A stretch of DNA of 64,000 nt from Tilletia caries. Taxonomy: Eukaryota; Basidiomycota; Exobasidiomycetes; Tilletiales; Tilletiaceae. Positions within the stretch are counted from its first letter, which is position 1, and each line of letters begins with the position of its first letter. The position numbers were made by a program, and so were the translations under genes. The notes under the pieces are model-generated. The model made no database searches and had not been told where the DNA came from. It saw nothing but the letters and a program-made list of their open reading frames with translations. Of this stretch, positions 1-10,104 are shown one piece after another. The stretch lies in the NCBI GenBank assembly GCA_032718865.1, contig JALUTQ010000007.1, positions 2,617,699-2,681,698 on the forward strand, in the 5' to 3' direction.

Positions 1-910
1 CCGGCCTGGTGGTCCTGCCTCCGGTATCACAGAAACTCAGGTTCGTTCCGAACTCCAGCGCTTGGGATGGCCACTGCACCCTCCAGAAAAGAAAGGATTC
101 AATTTTTCGCGGCAGTTTACCATGACTGGTGTCGAGTGGGATTTGGACACAATGACGATGACGCTCCCTGAGGATAAACGGACCAAATACCTCGCACGAG
201 CGACCGAGATCATCGATCATCCCCGTCGGAAAGTCAACCGGACCGAAATGGACAAGCTGATTGGCTGCCTTTTCCGAGTCTGCCAGTTTTCCCCAGGTCA
301 GCGCTGTCAGCTGCACCACCTTCTGGGCTTTTGTCGTCGACTTCACGCACCCTACGTCCACCTACACCTGCCATCATCCCCACTTGCCGAGTTGAAGGCG
401 TGGCAACAGTTCCTGTCGACCACGCCCATCCGCCGCTGCTTTCTCCCCCCTGCCCGAGTCACCTCGACCTTATACGCATCTGATGCGTGCGACGCCGGCT
501 TGGGGATCATCTGTGGTCAGTTCGCCAAATTCTGGCCTCTCCCGCCTGGCTGGAAGCAGATTCAGGGCTACGACATGGGCCCGGCCGAGGCGTGGGCCAT
601 GGAGGCGCTGGTGAACGCCGCGATCCTGCTCGGAGAATCCGATTGTGTATTGCGCATCCTCGGGGACAATCAAGGCGTCTTACACGGGTGGATGAAGGGA
701 CGCTCTGCCTCTGGTGAGGTCAATGACTGTTTCAGCCGAATGTTCTCACGGATCGCGTCCTTGGGCATCGAGATCAGCGCCACGTACGTCGACACCAAAT
801 CAAACCCCGCCGATCGCGTCTCTCGGGGCGACGTCAGCGGCTACCTACCTTTTCCCTTCCAGCTGCAGGATCCCTGGCCTTATATCGCTGGGGTCCTGCC
901 CCGTGCATGA
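1..910 (+). CDS. DIRS reverse transcriptase C-terminus and RNase H (5' partial)
   Basis: The frame is open from base 2 to the TGA at 908-910, so the protein runs in from outside the window. The first residues resemble the end of a reverse transcriptase thumb. An RNase H domain follows with the expected acidic residues: YASDACDAGLG (first Asp), AEAWAMEAL (Glu), ILGDNQGVL (second Asp) and a late NPADRVSRG (last Asp). In the family this enzyme copies element RNA and removes the RNA strand of the hybrid. No stop or frameshift is visible in the part seen. The stop codon overlaps the start of the next frame as ATGA (907-910), which would suit termination-reinitiation. Confidence 0.85.
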   Translation, partial: RPGGPASGITETQVRSELQRLGWPLHPPEKKGFNFSRQFTMTGVEWDLDTMTMTLPEDKRTKYLARATEIIDHPRRKVNRTEMDKLIGCLFRVCQFSPGQRCQLHHLLGFCRRLHAPYVHLHLPSSPLAELKAWQQFLSTTPIRRCFLPPARVTSTLYASDACDAGLGIICGQFAKFWPLPPGWKQIQGYDMGPAEAWAMEALVNAAILLGESDCVLRILGDNQGVLHGWMKGRSASGEVNDCFSRMFSRIASLGIEISATYVDTKSNPADRVSRGDVSGYLPFPFQLQDPWPYIAGVLPRA

Positions 911-2577
911 GCGCTCTCGGGCGGCCATTCCTCTTGTCCGAGCCGTTGGAGGAATGCGTCGACAGTCCCGGCCCATCAACGGCTCCCATTGTTCTATCCC
1001 TTCAGATAGACCAGCCCGTTCCGGTATACGGTCCGGCAGATCTCGCCTTCACCCCTTCCATCATGATGCCACATCACTTCCTCCATGCACCACTTTCGCC
1101 TTCTCACAGTCTGTCTTTCGACCACTCATCTTTTCAGCCTTCGCTTGCCCTCCACACCACAGTGCTCCACGACGTCTCCTCTTCTTCCTTTTCTACTTTC
1201 TACCCTTCCCCATCCATTTCCTTCAGTGCGGCGTCGGTCTTTACATCTTCCCCAGCAGAAGCATCTCCCTTTTCCGTTTATTCCTTGGTGACGTCCTCGC
1301 GCGCCCCCGCTGCTTCTGGCTCCACCTCGCCCCTGCCACAGGCCCCGACAGCTTCGCGGGTATCCTCCCGGACGCAACGTGCACAACCGTCCACAGTTGC
1401 TCCCCTGGCCCCTGCCCGCACCACCCGTCGCCGTTCCGCCGCCACTAAGCGGCTTCATCAAGCCGCGCGGGCTGTCCTTCCAGGATCTCCTCTGTCCGCA
1501 GCTCGTGCTGAGGCTCTTGCGGCCGAGGACGTCTTGCTTCTGATGGGTCCGTTGCCGGAACAGGTCAGCGAACGATGGGGGCGTCTTTTGCCTGCGGATC
1601 GTTGGCGCCTGCAGGTAGCTTTGTCCTGCTCGGTCGCTGTCTCCACTCTCAAGAAATACGCCAGCGGTGTCCGTGTTTTCCTGCGATGGTGCGATGCAAA
1701 CGACGTTCCGCTCACCGAACGTCTTCCCACGTCCGAGCCCGCACTTCTCCGGTTCTTCATGACCGAGCTAGACGAATTCCGGGCCTCGACGCAGTCCAAG
1801 CGGCGGTCGGCCCTAGAACTCTGGCATAAAATACACGGTTTCCCATTCAACATCGACGACGACACCTGCCAGTGTCTGGGTCGGGCCGCAAAGATCCTCC
1901 AACCAGAGCCGCTTCCCTCTCGTGATCCTGTGCGCCTGGACGACCTTCGCATTATCCGGGCGGCTCTGAATGTCAACTCGGATCGAGCACTCGCAGCTGT
2001 GTGGGCCTGTGTGTCGTTTGCCTTTTTCGGACTCGCTCGGCTGGGAGAGCTCACTGTCGAGTCTCATAAGCCAGAGGTTTTATCAGCTTTACGGTCGTTG
2101 CGCTCACACTGGACGCTGCGCTCGGAAAGCGGGTCGGTTGCCCCGACGGTTGTCCTTCACTTGCCACAGGACAAAGTCCAAGGTACGGACGGCTCTGATC
2201 TCATTGCTGCCCGACAGGCTCCCTCTCCCGACCTCTGTCCACTGGCGGCCGTCCAATTCCATCTGCGGGCCAACGAGGATGTTCCTGCCTCGGCCGGTGC
2301 ATTCGCATACATCGACAAAAATGGCCGGGTGCGAGAAATGACCTCTGACTTCTGCACCACCACGGTCAATCGAGCGCTACAAGCCGCCGGCCGTCCCACC
2401 ATCACAGGGCACTGCTTCCGCATTGGGGGTACGACGTTCTATTTGGCGACGGGCGTCCCTGATATTGATATCCGACGCCACGGGCGATGGGCCTCAGATG
2501 CGTACCTGATCTACCTCCGACGGCTCTACGTCTCTGCCGGTCGTATTTTTGCCGATGTCGACCCTACTCACGGCTAA
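907..2577 (+). CDS. DIRS tyrosine recombinase (integrase)
   Basis: A 556-residue open frame. The first ~190 residues are Ser/Pro-rich low complexity. The remainder is a tyrosine recombinase with a SAM-like core-binding region (around VSTLKKYASGVRVFLRWC) and a catalytic domain. Visible catalytic positions are the first Arg in LARLGELT, the H-x-x-R box in GHCFRIGG, and the His and nucleophilic Tyr region in RRHGRWASDAYLIYLR. In DIRS elements this enzyme inserts a circular DNA intermediate without making target duplications. All catalytic residues appear present, so the copy could encode an active enzyme. The start at 907 overlaps the upstream stop; a later Met is also possible because the N-terminus is low complexity. 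Confidence 0.88.
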   Translation: MSALGRPFLLSEPLEECVDSPGPSTAPIVLSLQIDQPVPVYGPADLAFTPSIMMPHHFLHAPLSPSHSLSFDHSSFQPSLALHTTVLHDVSSSSFSTFYPSPSISFSAASVFTSSPAEASPFSVYSLVTSSRAPAASGSTSPLPQAPTASRVSSRTQRAQPSTVAPLAPARTTRRRSAATKRLHQAARAVLPGSPLSAARAEALAAEDVLLLMGPLPEQVSERWGRLLPADRWRLQVALSCSVAVSTLKKYASGVRVFLRWCDANDVPLTERLPTSEPALLRFFMTELDEFRASTQSKRRSALELWHKIHGFPFNIDDDTCQCLGRAAKILQPEPLPSRDPVRLDDLRIIRAALNVNSDRALAAVWACVSFAFFGLARLGELTVESHKPEVLSALRSLRSHWTLRSESGSVAPTVVLHLPQDKVQGTDGSDLIAARQAPSPDLCPLAAVQFHLRANEDVPASAGAFAYIDKNGRVREMTSDFCTTTVNRALQAAGRPTITGHCFRIGGTTFYLATGVPDIDIRRHGRWASDAYLIYLRRLYVSAGRIFADVDPTHG

Positions 2578-2881
2578 CAATCCCACTCCCTTCATTTCTT
2601 TCTCTGCCTCTCAGTTCTCTTCCTTGACCCCACTGCTTCGTCTCTCCCGGCTCCCCTCACCCCTGACCCCTCCTGTTCCAGAGTTCTGTTCCTGCTTCCT
2701 TTTCCCGCTAATCGACGATCGACATCTCATTCCTTTTCCTGTCCGTGCGTGCAGATTGCGTACGCTCTGCGGCATGCGGTCGGCCGGTCGCTGCAATCCT
2801 TTTCTCATTTGACGGCTTATCGCTCGCCCTTGGGGGATGCCGCTGTCGCCTTTCCGTGCCGTGGCCTGTGGCCGGCTGGGA

Positions 2882-2998
2882 AACCGCACGCAGCGGCGGA
2901 CGCGTCGTTCGAGCTCCTCAGCTCAACCCCCCAAGTTCTCGCAAGTTTCTCTCTCTCTTTGCATTGATTAGTGTCCTCAGTAAAGGTGCGAGGACGGC
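2882..2998 (+). repeat. 117-bp direct repeat, copy 1 (candidate B1)
   Basis: Identical by eye to 3296-3412 at an offset of 414 bp. It starts at AACCGCACGCAGCGG and ends at GCGAGGACGGC. It lies downstream of the recombinase stop, as expected for the internal member of split direct repeats. Confidence 0.9.
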
Positions 2999-3295
2999 TG
3001 GTCAGTTTCCGCCAGGAAGGGGCGGTAACGTAGGGCCGCCCGAGACCGTCACGTTATTCCTCTGCCAAGTCTCACGGCGTACGCAGTCCCGCGGTAAAAT
3101 GAAGCGGAATGATCTTTGATAATGAGGTGAAAATTTCTGCTGCCTCGACCCGCCTGGAGAGCCAGCTGCTGCTTCTGGCGCTCTTCCACCATCGTTCCAT
3201 CGCTGAAGCATCGTGCTCCGCGTCGCGTCCTTTCTCTTCGCTTTCCCACCCACCTCCCCGTGCGGTGGTCCCTCCCCAATAGCGTCGCTAGTCCC

Positions 3296-3412
3296 AACCG
3301 CACGCAGCGGCGGACGCGTCGTTCGAGCTCCTCAGCTCAACCCCCCAAGTTCTCGCAAGTTTCTCTCTCTCTTTGCATTGATTAGTGTCCTCAGTAAAGG
3401 TGCGAGGACGGC
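3296..3412 (+). repeat. 117-bp direct repeat, copy 2 (candidate B2, element right end)
   Basis: Second identical copy. Its last base marks the point where similarity to the empty repeat copy at 13070 begins, so it is the likely right terminus of the DIRS element. Confidence 0.85.
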
Positions 3413-4110
3413 ATGGGGGGTTCCAAGGGCGCATCCAGGCTATAGAGGCAAGCGAAAATGGGCGGAAATGGCGCGTTAGTGTACAGCGCTACTCTGTGAG
3501 GCGTTTGAGGGTTGTGCGTACCCTTGTAGTAAAATGGTAACCCAAAAGTAAACATGGGCCAGTGATGAAAGAGTGCTGAGGGACACTTACAAGGCGCGAA
3601 GAACGTCCCGGTCGCAATCAATTGTGGTGAAAAGAGGTTGATATCGAAGGTATAGACTATAGCTGAATGTGGGAAGAGGAGGGGGGCAGCAGAGGAAAGG
3701 GAAAGTGAATTGGGAATGGGACGGGAAGGAAAGTGTGAGCCAGCGTCTAAGTCATCAGTCTTTGCCGGCGCACGGGGAGGCAAGAAACGGTCCAAATCAG
3801 CTGTACTTTGGGCTCTTCTGGAACTGAATATCATTCAAAGCAACAGAAGTCAGCCAGAAGACATGGATAGGTGATGATCGCCTGAACTATGGGTTAGTTA
3901 TCGAGCCGGAGGAAGGAAAAGTCAGTGTCTATTATCTTTGAAGGGCAGGTGATGGCCCCAATGGGCACCAGGCCCGCCAAAACACACCCGAAGCGGCTTA
4001 GATGCCAGTCAGTGCCTTGTACTCCATGCATCCTGCTGTCGACTGTCGTGGATGGCTATCTATGAGCAGGAAAGTAAAGAAGGAAGGGCAAGGGGCATCG
4101 AGGAGGTGAC
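3413..4110 (+). repeat. Dispersed repeat module X, copy A
   Basis: Aligns in the same orientation with 13070-13770 at very roughly 70% identity by eye. Shared anchors include CAAGCGAAAATGGGCG, GTGTGAGCCAGCGTC and TGTCGACTGTCGTGGATGGC. On the minus strand both copies keep a donor-like CTTGTAAGT and similar short peptides (KTDDLDAGSH, PIFACL), but no long frame. Similarity stops at 4110/13770, where copy B enters its terminal inverted repeat. The left edge is cut by the DIRS insertion. Class unknown. Confidence 0.65.
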
Positions 4111-4249
4111 GCAGTGCGGTAGAACTGCACGTGATATGATCTATTTCATCTCTCGCGCCCAAAACGACCCCTCTCGGGTCATTTTGCAGTATTAATTGTT
4201 TGACCGAGGAGGGTAGTTTTTGGGTTAACCAAGGCTGAAATGTGGCTGT

Positions 4250-6634
4250 GGTCCCAGCCATGAGACTTCTATTTTACCAGCAATAAATTGGTTCTGTTCC
4301 CTGCCACCTGGTGGCAGGCAAGTCTGTTAGTGACACTTCCCATTCAGTCGCCTCGACAACGCACCAAAACACTCATCCTTGCTCCCCTCTCCCTTCCCTT
4401 GTCCTCGACGACTTCCTTCATAACCATAGCCATATATAACGGAAGTAAGGCTTGTTCCGTTGAGATGCTTACAGACTCCCTTTCAGTGTATTTTGGGCGC
4501 GATCGATGCTGATTCTGACGGTCAGCTGCCTTTCAAAGATAACTAAATCTCCCCATTCCTCAACTCTGCCGTGACTCTGACCGTTCCATATCTTCTCCCG
4601 TCCATTTTTCCAACGCTGACGGTCTCTGATCCATAATAGAGATACCTGAAGAGGTACTGGGTCAATTTTGAGGTCATTTGGATCATACCTCGCCTCTCTG
4701 TGCACTGGCGAATATTGAATGGCATGATCATGCTTACATTTTCCATCCCATCCATCTCGATTGCTCATCATCTCTTCTTCCTGATCATTCCTTACTCCTC
4801 TCACTTGTCTGCATAGTGTATATTTTTGAAATGCAGCTTCTTTCCTTCTTCCAGCTGCGGTCCAGGACCAATGCCGCCCTTGCGAGCACTCTGGGCTCGT
4901 TCAGGCCCTTCCTTCCTGTTTCCTTTTCAGCTCTCATACCTGCAGAAAGGTATGTACGCCCCCGAAACGTCTCTCAAAGCATCTTTGCAAACTTACATAC
5001 CAATTCCGCTTCATTTCGTTCCCTTCCAGGCTCTGGTTGCGTTTCAGCGACATCAGATGCCTCCAAATCCTCCGATCAACGGTGAGTACACACTTCCTTG
5101 TTTTTTCACCGCCCAAATCATCTTATCACTCTCTATACAGCTTTTCCTGACTCATTAGGATACTCTAGTTCTCTGGAAGGCTCTCTTGCATTGCTGCGAC
5201 TCTTCTACGCTCCTGGGCATATTTCAATCCTGTTTCTATCCTGTTCGTCTCAATACATATCATTTTTCCCTTAACACACCCCATTCTCTGATCCAAATCT
5301 CAGTCTGTAAGGCTCTACGAGCTCGCAATGTACATACCTTTTGAACGCATCCATTTTTGTTTTGACTTTGGGGGTGTCGGAAACTCAGGTGCACTTGGTA
5401 CACCAAGAAGTGTCTAGGGCTACACATCGTGTCATTGTCTGGAAATTGTGAACTCCCATACTCGACCGTCAAACCACTCAGATATCAACACATGACAAAA
5501 GTGGTACCCATTTGCTTGGATCATCCCAGATACCTTGCCTGCCAAGTTTGAGCGTGTTCTGAACAGTATTGACTCCACAGGGTAAGAAAAACAGGTTCTC
5601 AGTGTTAACTGATTGTTTATCGCATACTCTACCTCAAACGCTGACGGTCATTCCTCCGCCAGAAAGCGTCAAAGAAGGTACAAAATGCTACTGGAGCATC
5701 GCTGATACTTACAGCTGTACATGAAGCCGTCTTTTGCGACTTTCTGATGGAGAGCCTGGTCTATTCTCGCATGTTAGCTACATGTGTAGTAGTAAGAGAA
5801 GAAGCAATATTGTCGCGGTAATGCTTCCCGTGAGAAGACCCTTAAGTCTGAACATGTAAACAATCGTCGACTGGAGCTTTGCCATACATCAGGCATCGCT
5901 GGACAGAACCTATGCCGTGTTTGATGGAGCTGTCCGAGTCCAGCATGGAGTATGGATGCATAAGAACCAGTATTATTGTTATGTATATGTAAATATGTCG
6001 AGCCATCCGACGGCGCGAAAGCACCCTCTGGCCTCCAGACGCCTCCCATAGTATAAAGAGGTAGTACAAGCATCTCCTACAGCGGTTCCGTTGTGTATTA
6101 CTTAGCAAACTGATGTTCATTGCATGTAAAGGAAGGAAGCAGGTATAATATGATTGTAATGCATTAATGATTAATTCGAGCATTCCCACGCTTGGAAAGG
6201 ATCTCTAGGACTTCAAAGCCACTTGACAGTATGAAAAGATATCAAAGATGAGTCTCCAGTTGTATCAATGCTCGTTGTTTAGTACAATGATGCACATCGC
6301 GGTGACAGGAGTGAGGCAGAGCTGTCGGAGAGCAAGGCTCTGTCAGCTCAGCTTTTCATCTCCTGAGTCACTGAGAACCTTTAAAGGCTCGAAAACGGCG
6401 CACGTTACTCTATCAGTACAGCATCTTTCGATCCAGACCTTCTTCTGGCCGATAATTGTTATGTTTGATCTGGCTGCGAGCATCCCAGCGGAAGGCGAGG
6501 TGCTGGATATGGTCATTTTGGCTGCCTGGGTGTTGAGTGAAGCCACGTGGTGTTCATTGATCTTTGCCCGCCACCTGGTGGCAGGGACTTCAGCAGAATT
6601 GTGGCTGGAGAAATATAAGTCTCATGGCTGGGAT
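4250..6634. repeat. Region with ~68-bp inverted arms enclosing module Y, copy A
   Basis: The arms are 4250-4318 and 6568-6634. In opposite orientation they share the palindrome CCACCTGGTGG and the block AAGTCTCATGGCTGGGA. Inside, 4500-5660 is similar to 11370-12550 (module Y); anchors are ATTTTCCATCCCATCCATC and TTTTGACTTTGGGGGTGTCG. No frame longer than about 150 codons is convincing and no known domain is seen. It looks like a decayed or non-autonomous element. Confidence 0.5.
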
Positions 6635-6746
6635 CTAAACCAGGTTTATACCGCGACCTGTCCCGGGAGAATCCTCCATCAGGAATCCGAGAAAGGGTGA
6701 ATGTCCCGATCTATGGTCGGTTCGCCCCGAGCACCCCGGCACTGAC

Positions 6747-6900
6747 CCCGATCTATGGTTGAGTGACCCCATAAAGATGGTCGATTGAGCCCGTAAAAAA
6801 CGCAATTTTGGTGCATTGAGCCCGTAAGATAGTACATTGAACCCATAAAGATGGTCGATTGGCCCCATAAAGATGGTGGACAGAGCCCATAAAGATGGTG
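6747..6900 (+). repeat. Short subterminal repeat array
   Basis: At least six diverged copies of a ~20-22 bp unit built on CCCATAAAGATGG / GCCCGTAA. They are spaced by ATTGA- or ATTGG-like linkers. The array lies directly inside the left 36-bp inverted arm. Confidence 0.7.
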
Positions 6901-6901
6901 T

Positions 6902-6980
6902 GTTGTGAACATTCTACCACTATACTAAAAGGTGAGACCAGTCTTGACCCAAGTGTCATGGATGATGCATATATCCAACA
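6902..6980 (+). repeat. 79-bp inverted repeat, left arm
   Basis: Pairs with 8003-8081 at 78 of 79 positions (GACCAGTCTTGACCC against GACCAGTCTCGACCC). The two arms enclose the Myb/SANT-like gene. Such identity suggests recent duplication or a recently active small element. Confidence 0.85.
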
Positions 6981-7087
6981 GATCTAGACTCTGAGTGTCA
7001 GAGCTGCGGCTACAGGCTGTTTGGGAGGCAGAGCGGGTGCAGTCGGGCAAACTTGTCTAACATCACTACTCTACGTTGAAGTGCAGG

Positions 7088-7864
7088 CTAAACCCGCATA
7101 CAAGAAATGGATGCGTACTTCGCTTTGGTATTACGACAGGATGGATGATCTCGTCGCGGAGTGCACCGCAACGGGCGACTACGTCTTCGATCCCACCGCC
7201 CCTCCGAAACCAGCAGCGTCTTCCACGTCGAAGGGAAATCCCATAACTATCGACGGCGATAGCGACGGCGAGGAGGCTGCTGGGAGTGATGGGACGCCTC
7301 TGGATGGAGAGTGGTCCGAATCTGACACAGAGTCCGTGAGTAGTGCACGTGCAATAAGAATCTGAGACACTTCAAACCCGAGCTCTATTGGGCTTAGGCG
7401 GTAGTGCTCATCAGAGCTCAGACCCCAGGCTAGTGCAGCCTAGCGTTTTTGGGACCTGGTACTAATTGAATTGTTGTTTGTTTATACAGAAGGAGAAGAA
7501 ACGTGGCGCCGCTGGGGCTTCCCAGGGAAGCCGCAAGAAGCATAAGCCCTCGGCTTTGGTTGAAATCACCAGCATCGGCAAGTCCGTCGGTGCCTTGGTG
7601 AGGCTGGAGCAGTCTAGGATGGAGATGGACAAGCAGGAGATGGCCTCGGATCGAAGTGCTGCGGACGCTACGACTATTTCCCTGTCCGCTCTCATGCAGC
7701 GTGATAAGGACACTTTCTCAGGGTCAGAACTCGGCATCATCGCCTTCGAAGTCAGCAAGCTTCCGGCTCTGCTCGCCACCTGGGGGGCGCTTGCCTACCT
7801 TGACGAAGCACGGGTTGCATTCCTGCGAGAGATCATTGCTAACGCAGCCTCTACATCTAAGTAA
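7088..7864 (+). CDS. Myb/SANT-like accessory protein of a Harbinger-type element (5' end unresolved)
   Basis: Two exons join cleanly: 7088-7335 and 7490-7864. The intron 7336-7489 has GTGAGT..ACAG and an ACTAAT branch-like site. The first exon probably starts after an upstream acceptor at 7086-7087, so the true start is not seen. The segment WMRTSLWYYDRMDDLV resembles the end of the Myb/SANT-like domain carried by PIF/Harbinger second genes. It is followed by an acidic Ser-rich stretch, a basic KKRGAAGASQGSRKKHK segment and a helical C-terminus. In the family such proteins bind element ends and help import the transposase. The expected Trp-rich first Myb helices are missing upstream, where an inverted repeat begins, so the gene may be truncated. 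Confidence 0.55.
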
Positions 7865-8002
7865 TTGTAGCCTCTCCTCCCCCCCTCCCCCCTCTCTCTT
7901 CCAAAAACAATCAATATGCACTCCCTTTTCTTTCTTGAACATACTATGACCATAATGTGCCAGACGTAAGACAGCAAGTCTGGGGAGAAGCAAGGGTAGG
8001 TG

Positions 8003-8081
8003 TGTTGGATATATGCATCATCCATGACACTTGGGTCGAGACTGGTCTCACCTTTTAGTATAGTGGTAGAATGTTCACAAC
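8003..8081 (-). repeat. 79-bp inverted repeat, right arm
   Basis: Reverse complement of 6902-6980 with one mismatch. Confidence 0.85.
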
Positions 8082-8125
8082 AAGGTGTGAGACATGCCAC
8101 ATGAGCACTTCGATTGCAATTAGGA
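8053..8125 (+). other. tRNA-like segment overlapping the inverted arm
   Basis: TTTAGTATAGTGGTAGAATG resembles a tRNA D-arm/A box (as in tRNA-Gly or tRNA-Asp). ACTTCGATTGC about 45 bases later is weakly B-box-like. The stems do not close well, so this is at most a decayed tRNA or a tRNA-derived repeat. Confidence 0.25.
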
Positions 8126-9184
8126 GTCATGGTAAGCGGTCCACATGAGATCCGCCCTCACTGTACGACTAGCCTCTGCCCCTTTGTCGTCCTTGAAGAT
8201 GGGTGGATACTGAGTGCTCGGAGAACTGCGGCTTGCATGTCTCTCCAGCCAGGTGTCGATCTCACGGTCGGACATGATGTCCTCAGGGTCCACAAGGCGG
8301 ATGAAGTTGTGAACTACTGCCAGGGCCGGGAAGAGAGCAACCTGAACCCGCAGGGGGAAGTCTGACCCGAGGACTAAGACCTTGAACCGTTCCTTGATGA
8401 CCCCGAAGATCCTCTCGATCACGCTGCGCAGACCCGCATGCCGCCTATTGTAAAGTTCCTGGCCAGTACGAGGTCTGAGGCAGATTGCGTCTTTGTCAGA
8501 TTAAACACAAGCCAATAGAGCGTCCTGGAATTAAACTCCTCACCTGGCATTACCATTCGCCCATTCTTTCAAGTGGTACCTAGTACCTCGGTAAGGCACC
8601 AGCACCGTCTTGCTTAGTCCGAACCCCGCATCTCCCAGATACGTCCGACCCTGAGGCATCTTGACAGATGTTTCCATTGCATCTTTCAGCACGTAGCCAT
8701 CCCCGGCACTCCCTTCCCAGCCTGCAACCACAAACTGGAAAAGCAGGTCAAATGAGCAGCCAGCCATGACATTGAAAGACAAGTTGCCTTTCCTGTCTCT
8801 GAAACGGGCTCGTTCGGAAGTGGGAGGACGAGCGGGAAGGTGCGTCCCGTCGAGGGCACCGACCACGTCCTTGAATGCACTTTTGACTTTAGGATCGTCC
8901 CGAATACGTTCGGGCATGGGGGAATCCGCGAGCGGCATCTTCACGTACACGCTGTACATAGCCGGGTCCACGAGGCACTGGATTTTACGACGAATAGCCC
9001 TATAGTGCACGGTATTGGGTGAAGCAATTTTGGGTCAAATAGAGTGTCCCTTAGTCACAATTTAAGTCTATATGATACGCACAGTGACACAGTTCCCATT
9101 GCATGCCCAAACGTATGGAACAGTAGCCGGCATGTTGCACCCGAGCGACAGGCGTACAGGAAGATAGCCAGGTGCTGATGCTCA
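8120..9184 (-). pseudogene. PIF/Harbinger DDE transposase, N-terminus missing
   Basis: Reading 5' to 3' on the minus strand, exons are about 9184-9083, 8999-8544 and 8474-8120, joined by introns of 83 and 69 nt in consistent phase. The protein starts HQHLAIFLYACRSG, typical of the helical region before the catalytic core. The core follows with GALDGTHLP (first Asp), VVAGWEGSAGDGYVL (second Asp), TYLGDAGFGL (third Asp region) and RHAGLRSVIERIFG (Glu), so all acidic residues look intact. No start codon or N-terminal ~100 residues are found: at 9186 the sequence enters another element. The core is well preserved but the gene as it stands is probably broken. Confidence 0.75.
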
Positions 9185-9449
9185 GGAAAATTCAAAACGG
9201 GGGTAGAATAGGCAAAACGAGGGTGATCTGGGGGTAAAAAGCGGGTGCTCGAATTCGCTGTGGGTAAAACGATGGTTGCCTCAACTTGCCCTTCCGGCGA
9301 TACAGTTCTGCCCTTGCGTCATCGGCCACTCTAAATTTGTAGTTCCAACAGCCCGGCTTACAACTCTCTAGATTCCTATACAACTAGATTACAATACAGC
9401 GAAGATCGATACTTGGTGAAAATTTCTGCTCCTCTTCCACCTTCCACCA

Positions 9450-9490
9450 CGCACACCACGCACCACGCACCACGCACCACGCACCACACG
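9450..9490 (+). repeat. Short tandem repeat (ACCACGC)
   Basis: Four to five tandem copies of a 9-10 bp unit, ACCACGCACC. Confidence 0.85.
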
Positions 9491-9634
9491 ACAGGGCTCG
9501 ACGCCCGACCTCGACGACGGCGCACTCGGTCTCGAAGACGAGGCCGACCTCGGCGCCCCTTGCTGTGCGCCTGTGCTGCCCTAACACTTCCACTGCCCTG
9601 CTAACTCTCCTTCTCTAACCTCTCCCCATCTGCT

Positions 9635-9935
9635 TCTCCCCGTCTGCTACCCTCCGTCTGCCCCCTTCTCCTTCTACTCCACCCCCTGTCTGCTTCCTCC
9701 CCCGTGATCCCTCCCCGTCTGCGCTCCTTCTCCGTCTGCTGCTCTCCCTCCCCGTCTGCTGCCTCCCTCCCCGTCTGCTGCCCTCCTCCCCGTCTGCTGC
9801 CCTCCTCCCCGTCTGATACCCTCTCCCCGTCTGCTGCCCTACCCCAACCCCGTCTGCTGCCAACCCCGCTGCTGCCCTCCCTCCCCGTCTGCTGCCTTCC
9901 CCGTCTGTCTCTCTTCTGCTCTCCTCTCTGTCTGC
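9635..9935 (+). repeat. Pyrimidine-rich minisatellite (CCCCGTCTGCTGCC)
   Basis: About fifteen irregular copies of a unit centred on CCGTCTGCTGCCCTCC make a strong C/T strand bias. Apparent frames on the complement (Arg/Gly/Glu-rich) are products of the repeat. Confidence 0.85.
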
Positions 9936-10040
9936 GCTTCTTTCCTCTCCTCTCGTTCAGAACAGTCTCATAGGGCACATCACACAGCGACAATTCGACG
10001 TTCCGACGACATATCTTCCATCACTAACCCCTCTCGCTGC

Positions 10041-10104
10041 TCTGTTAGATGTATGTATGTTATGTATGTCGTGTTATGTATGTCGTGTATGTATGTTAGA
10101 CACT
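10041..10104 (+). repeat. TATG microsatellite
   Basis: Repeated GTATGTATGT units interspersed with CGTGT. Confidence 0.8.

Larger units (their letters stand above)
1..3412 (+). mobile_element. DIRS-type tyrosine-recombinase retrotransposon, left end outside window
   Basis: The order is reverse transcriptase/RNase H, then tyrosine recombinase, then two identical 117-bp direct repeats (2882-2998 and 3296-3412) with unique DNA between them. This is the layout expected at the 3' end of a DIRS-order element of the PAT-like type, whose split direct repeats read A1..ORFs..B1-A2-B2. The right boundary at 3412 is supported independently: from 3413 onward the DNA aligns with the repeat copy near 13070, which lacks the retrotransposon, so the element appears to have inserted into that repeat. 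The A1 repeat should lie to the left of the window, so the predicted A2 (2999-3295) cannot be confirmed here. Confidence 0.8.

Noticed and set aside
4678..5085. Module Y frames with similar peptides in both copies (FHPIHLDCS)
   Set aside because: Protein similarity is no better than DNA similarity and frames are short and shifted, so coding status is not supported.
6635..6959. Three overlapping minus-strand frames with repeated DHLYG/HHLYG peptides
   Set aside because: They are translations of the CCCATAAAGATGG subterminal array, not a repeat protein.
9450..9490. Short direct repeats resembling a CRISPR-like array
   Set aside because: Units are contiguous with no spacers and the context is fungal; it is a plain tandem repeat.
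9601..9993. Minus-strand 130-codon frame rich in Arg, Gly, Glu
   Set aside because: It is the complement of a CCGTCTGCT minisatellite; frames on both strands arise from the repeat.
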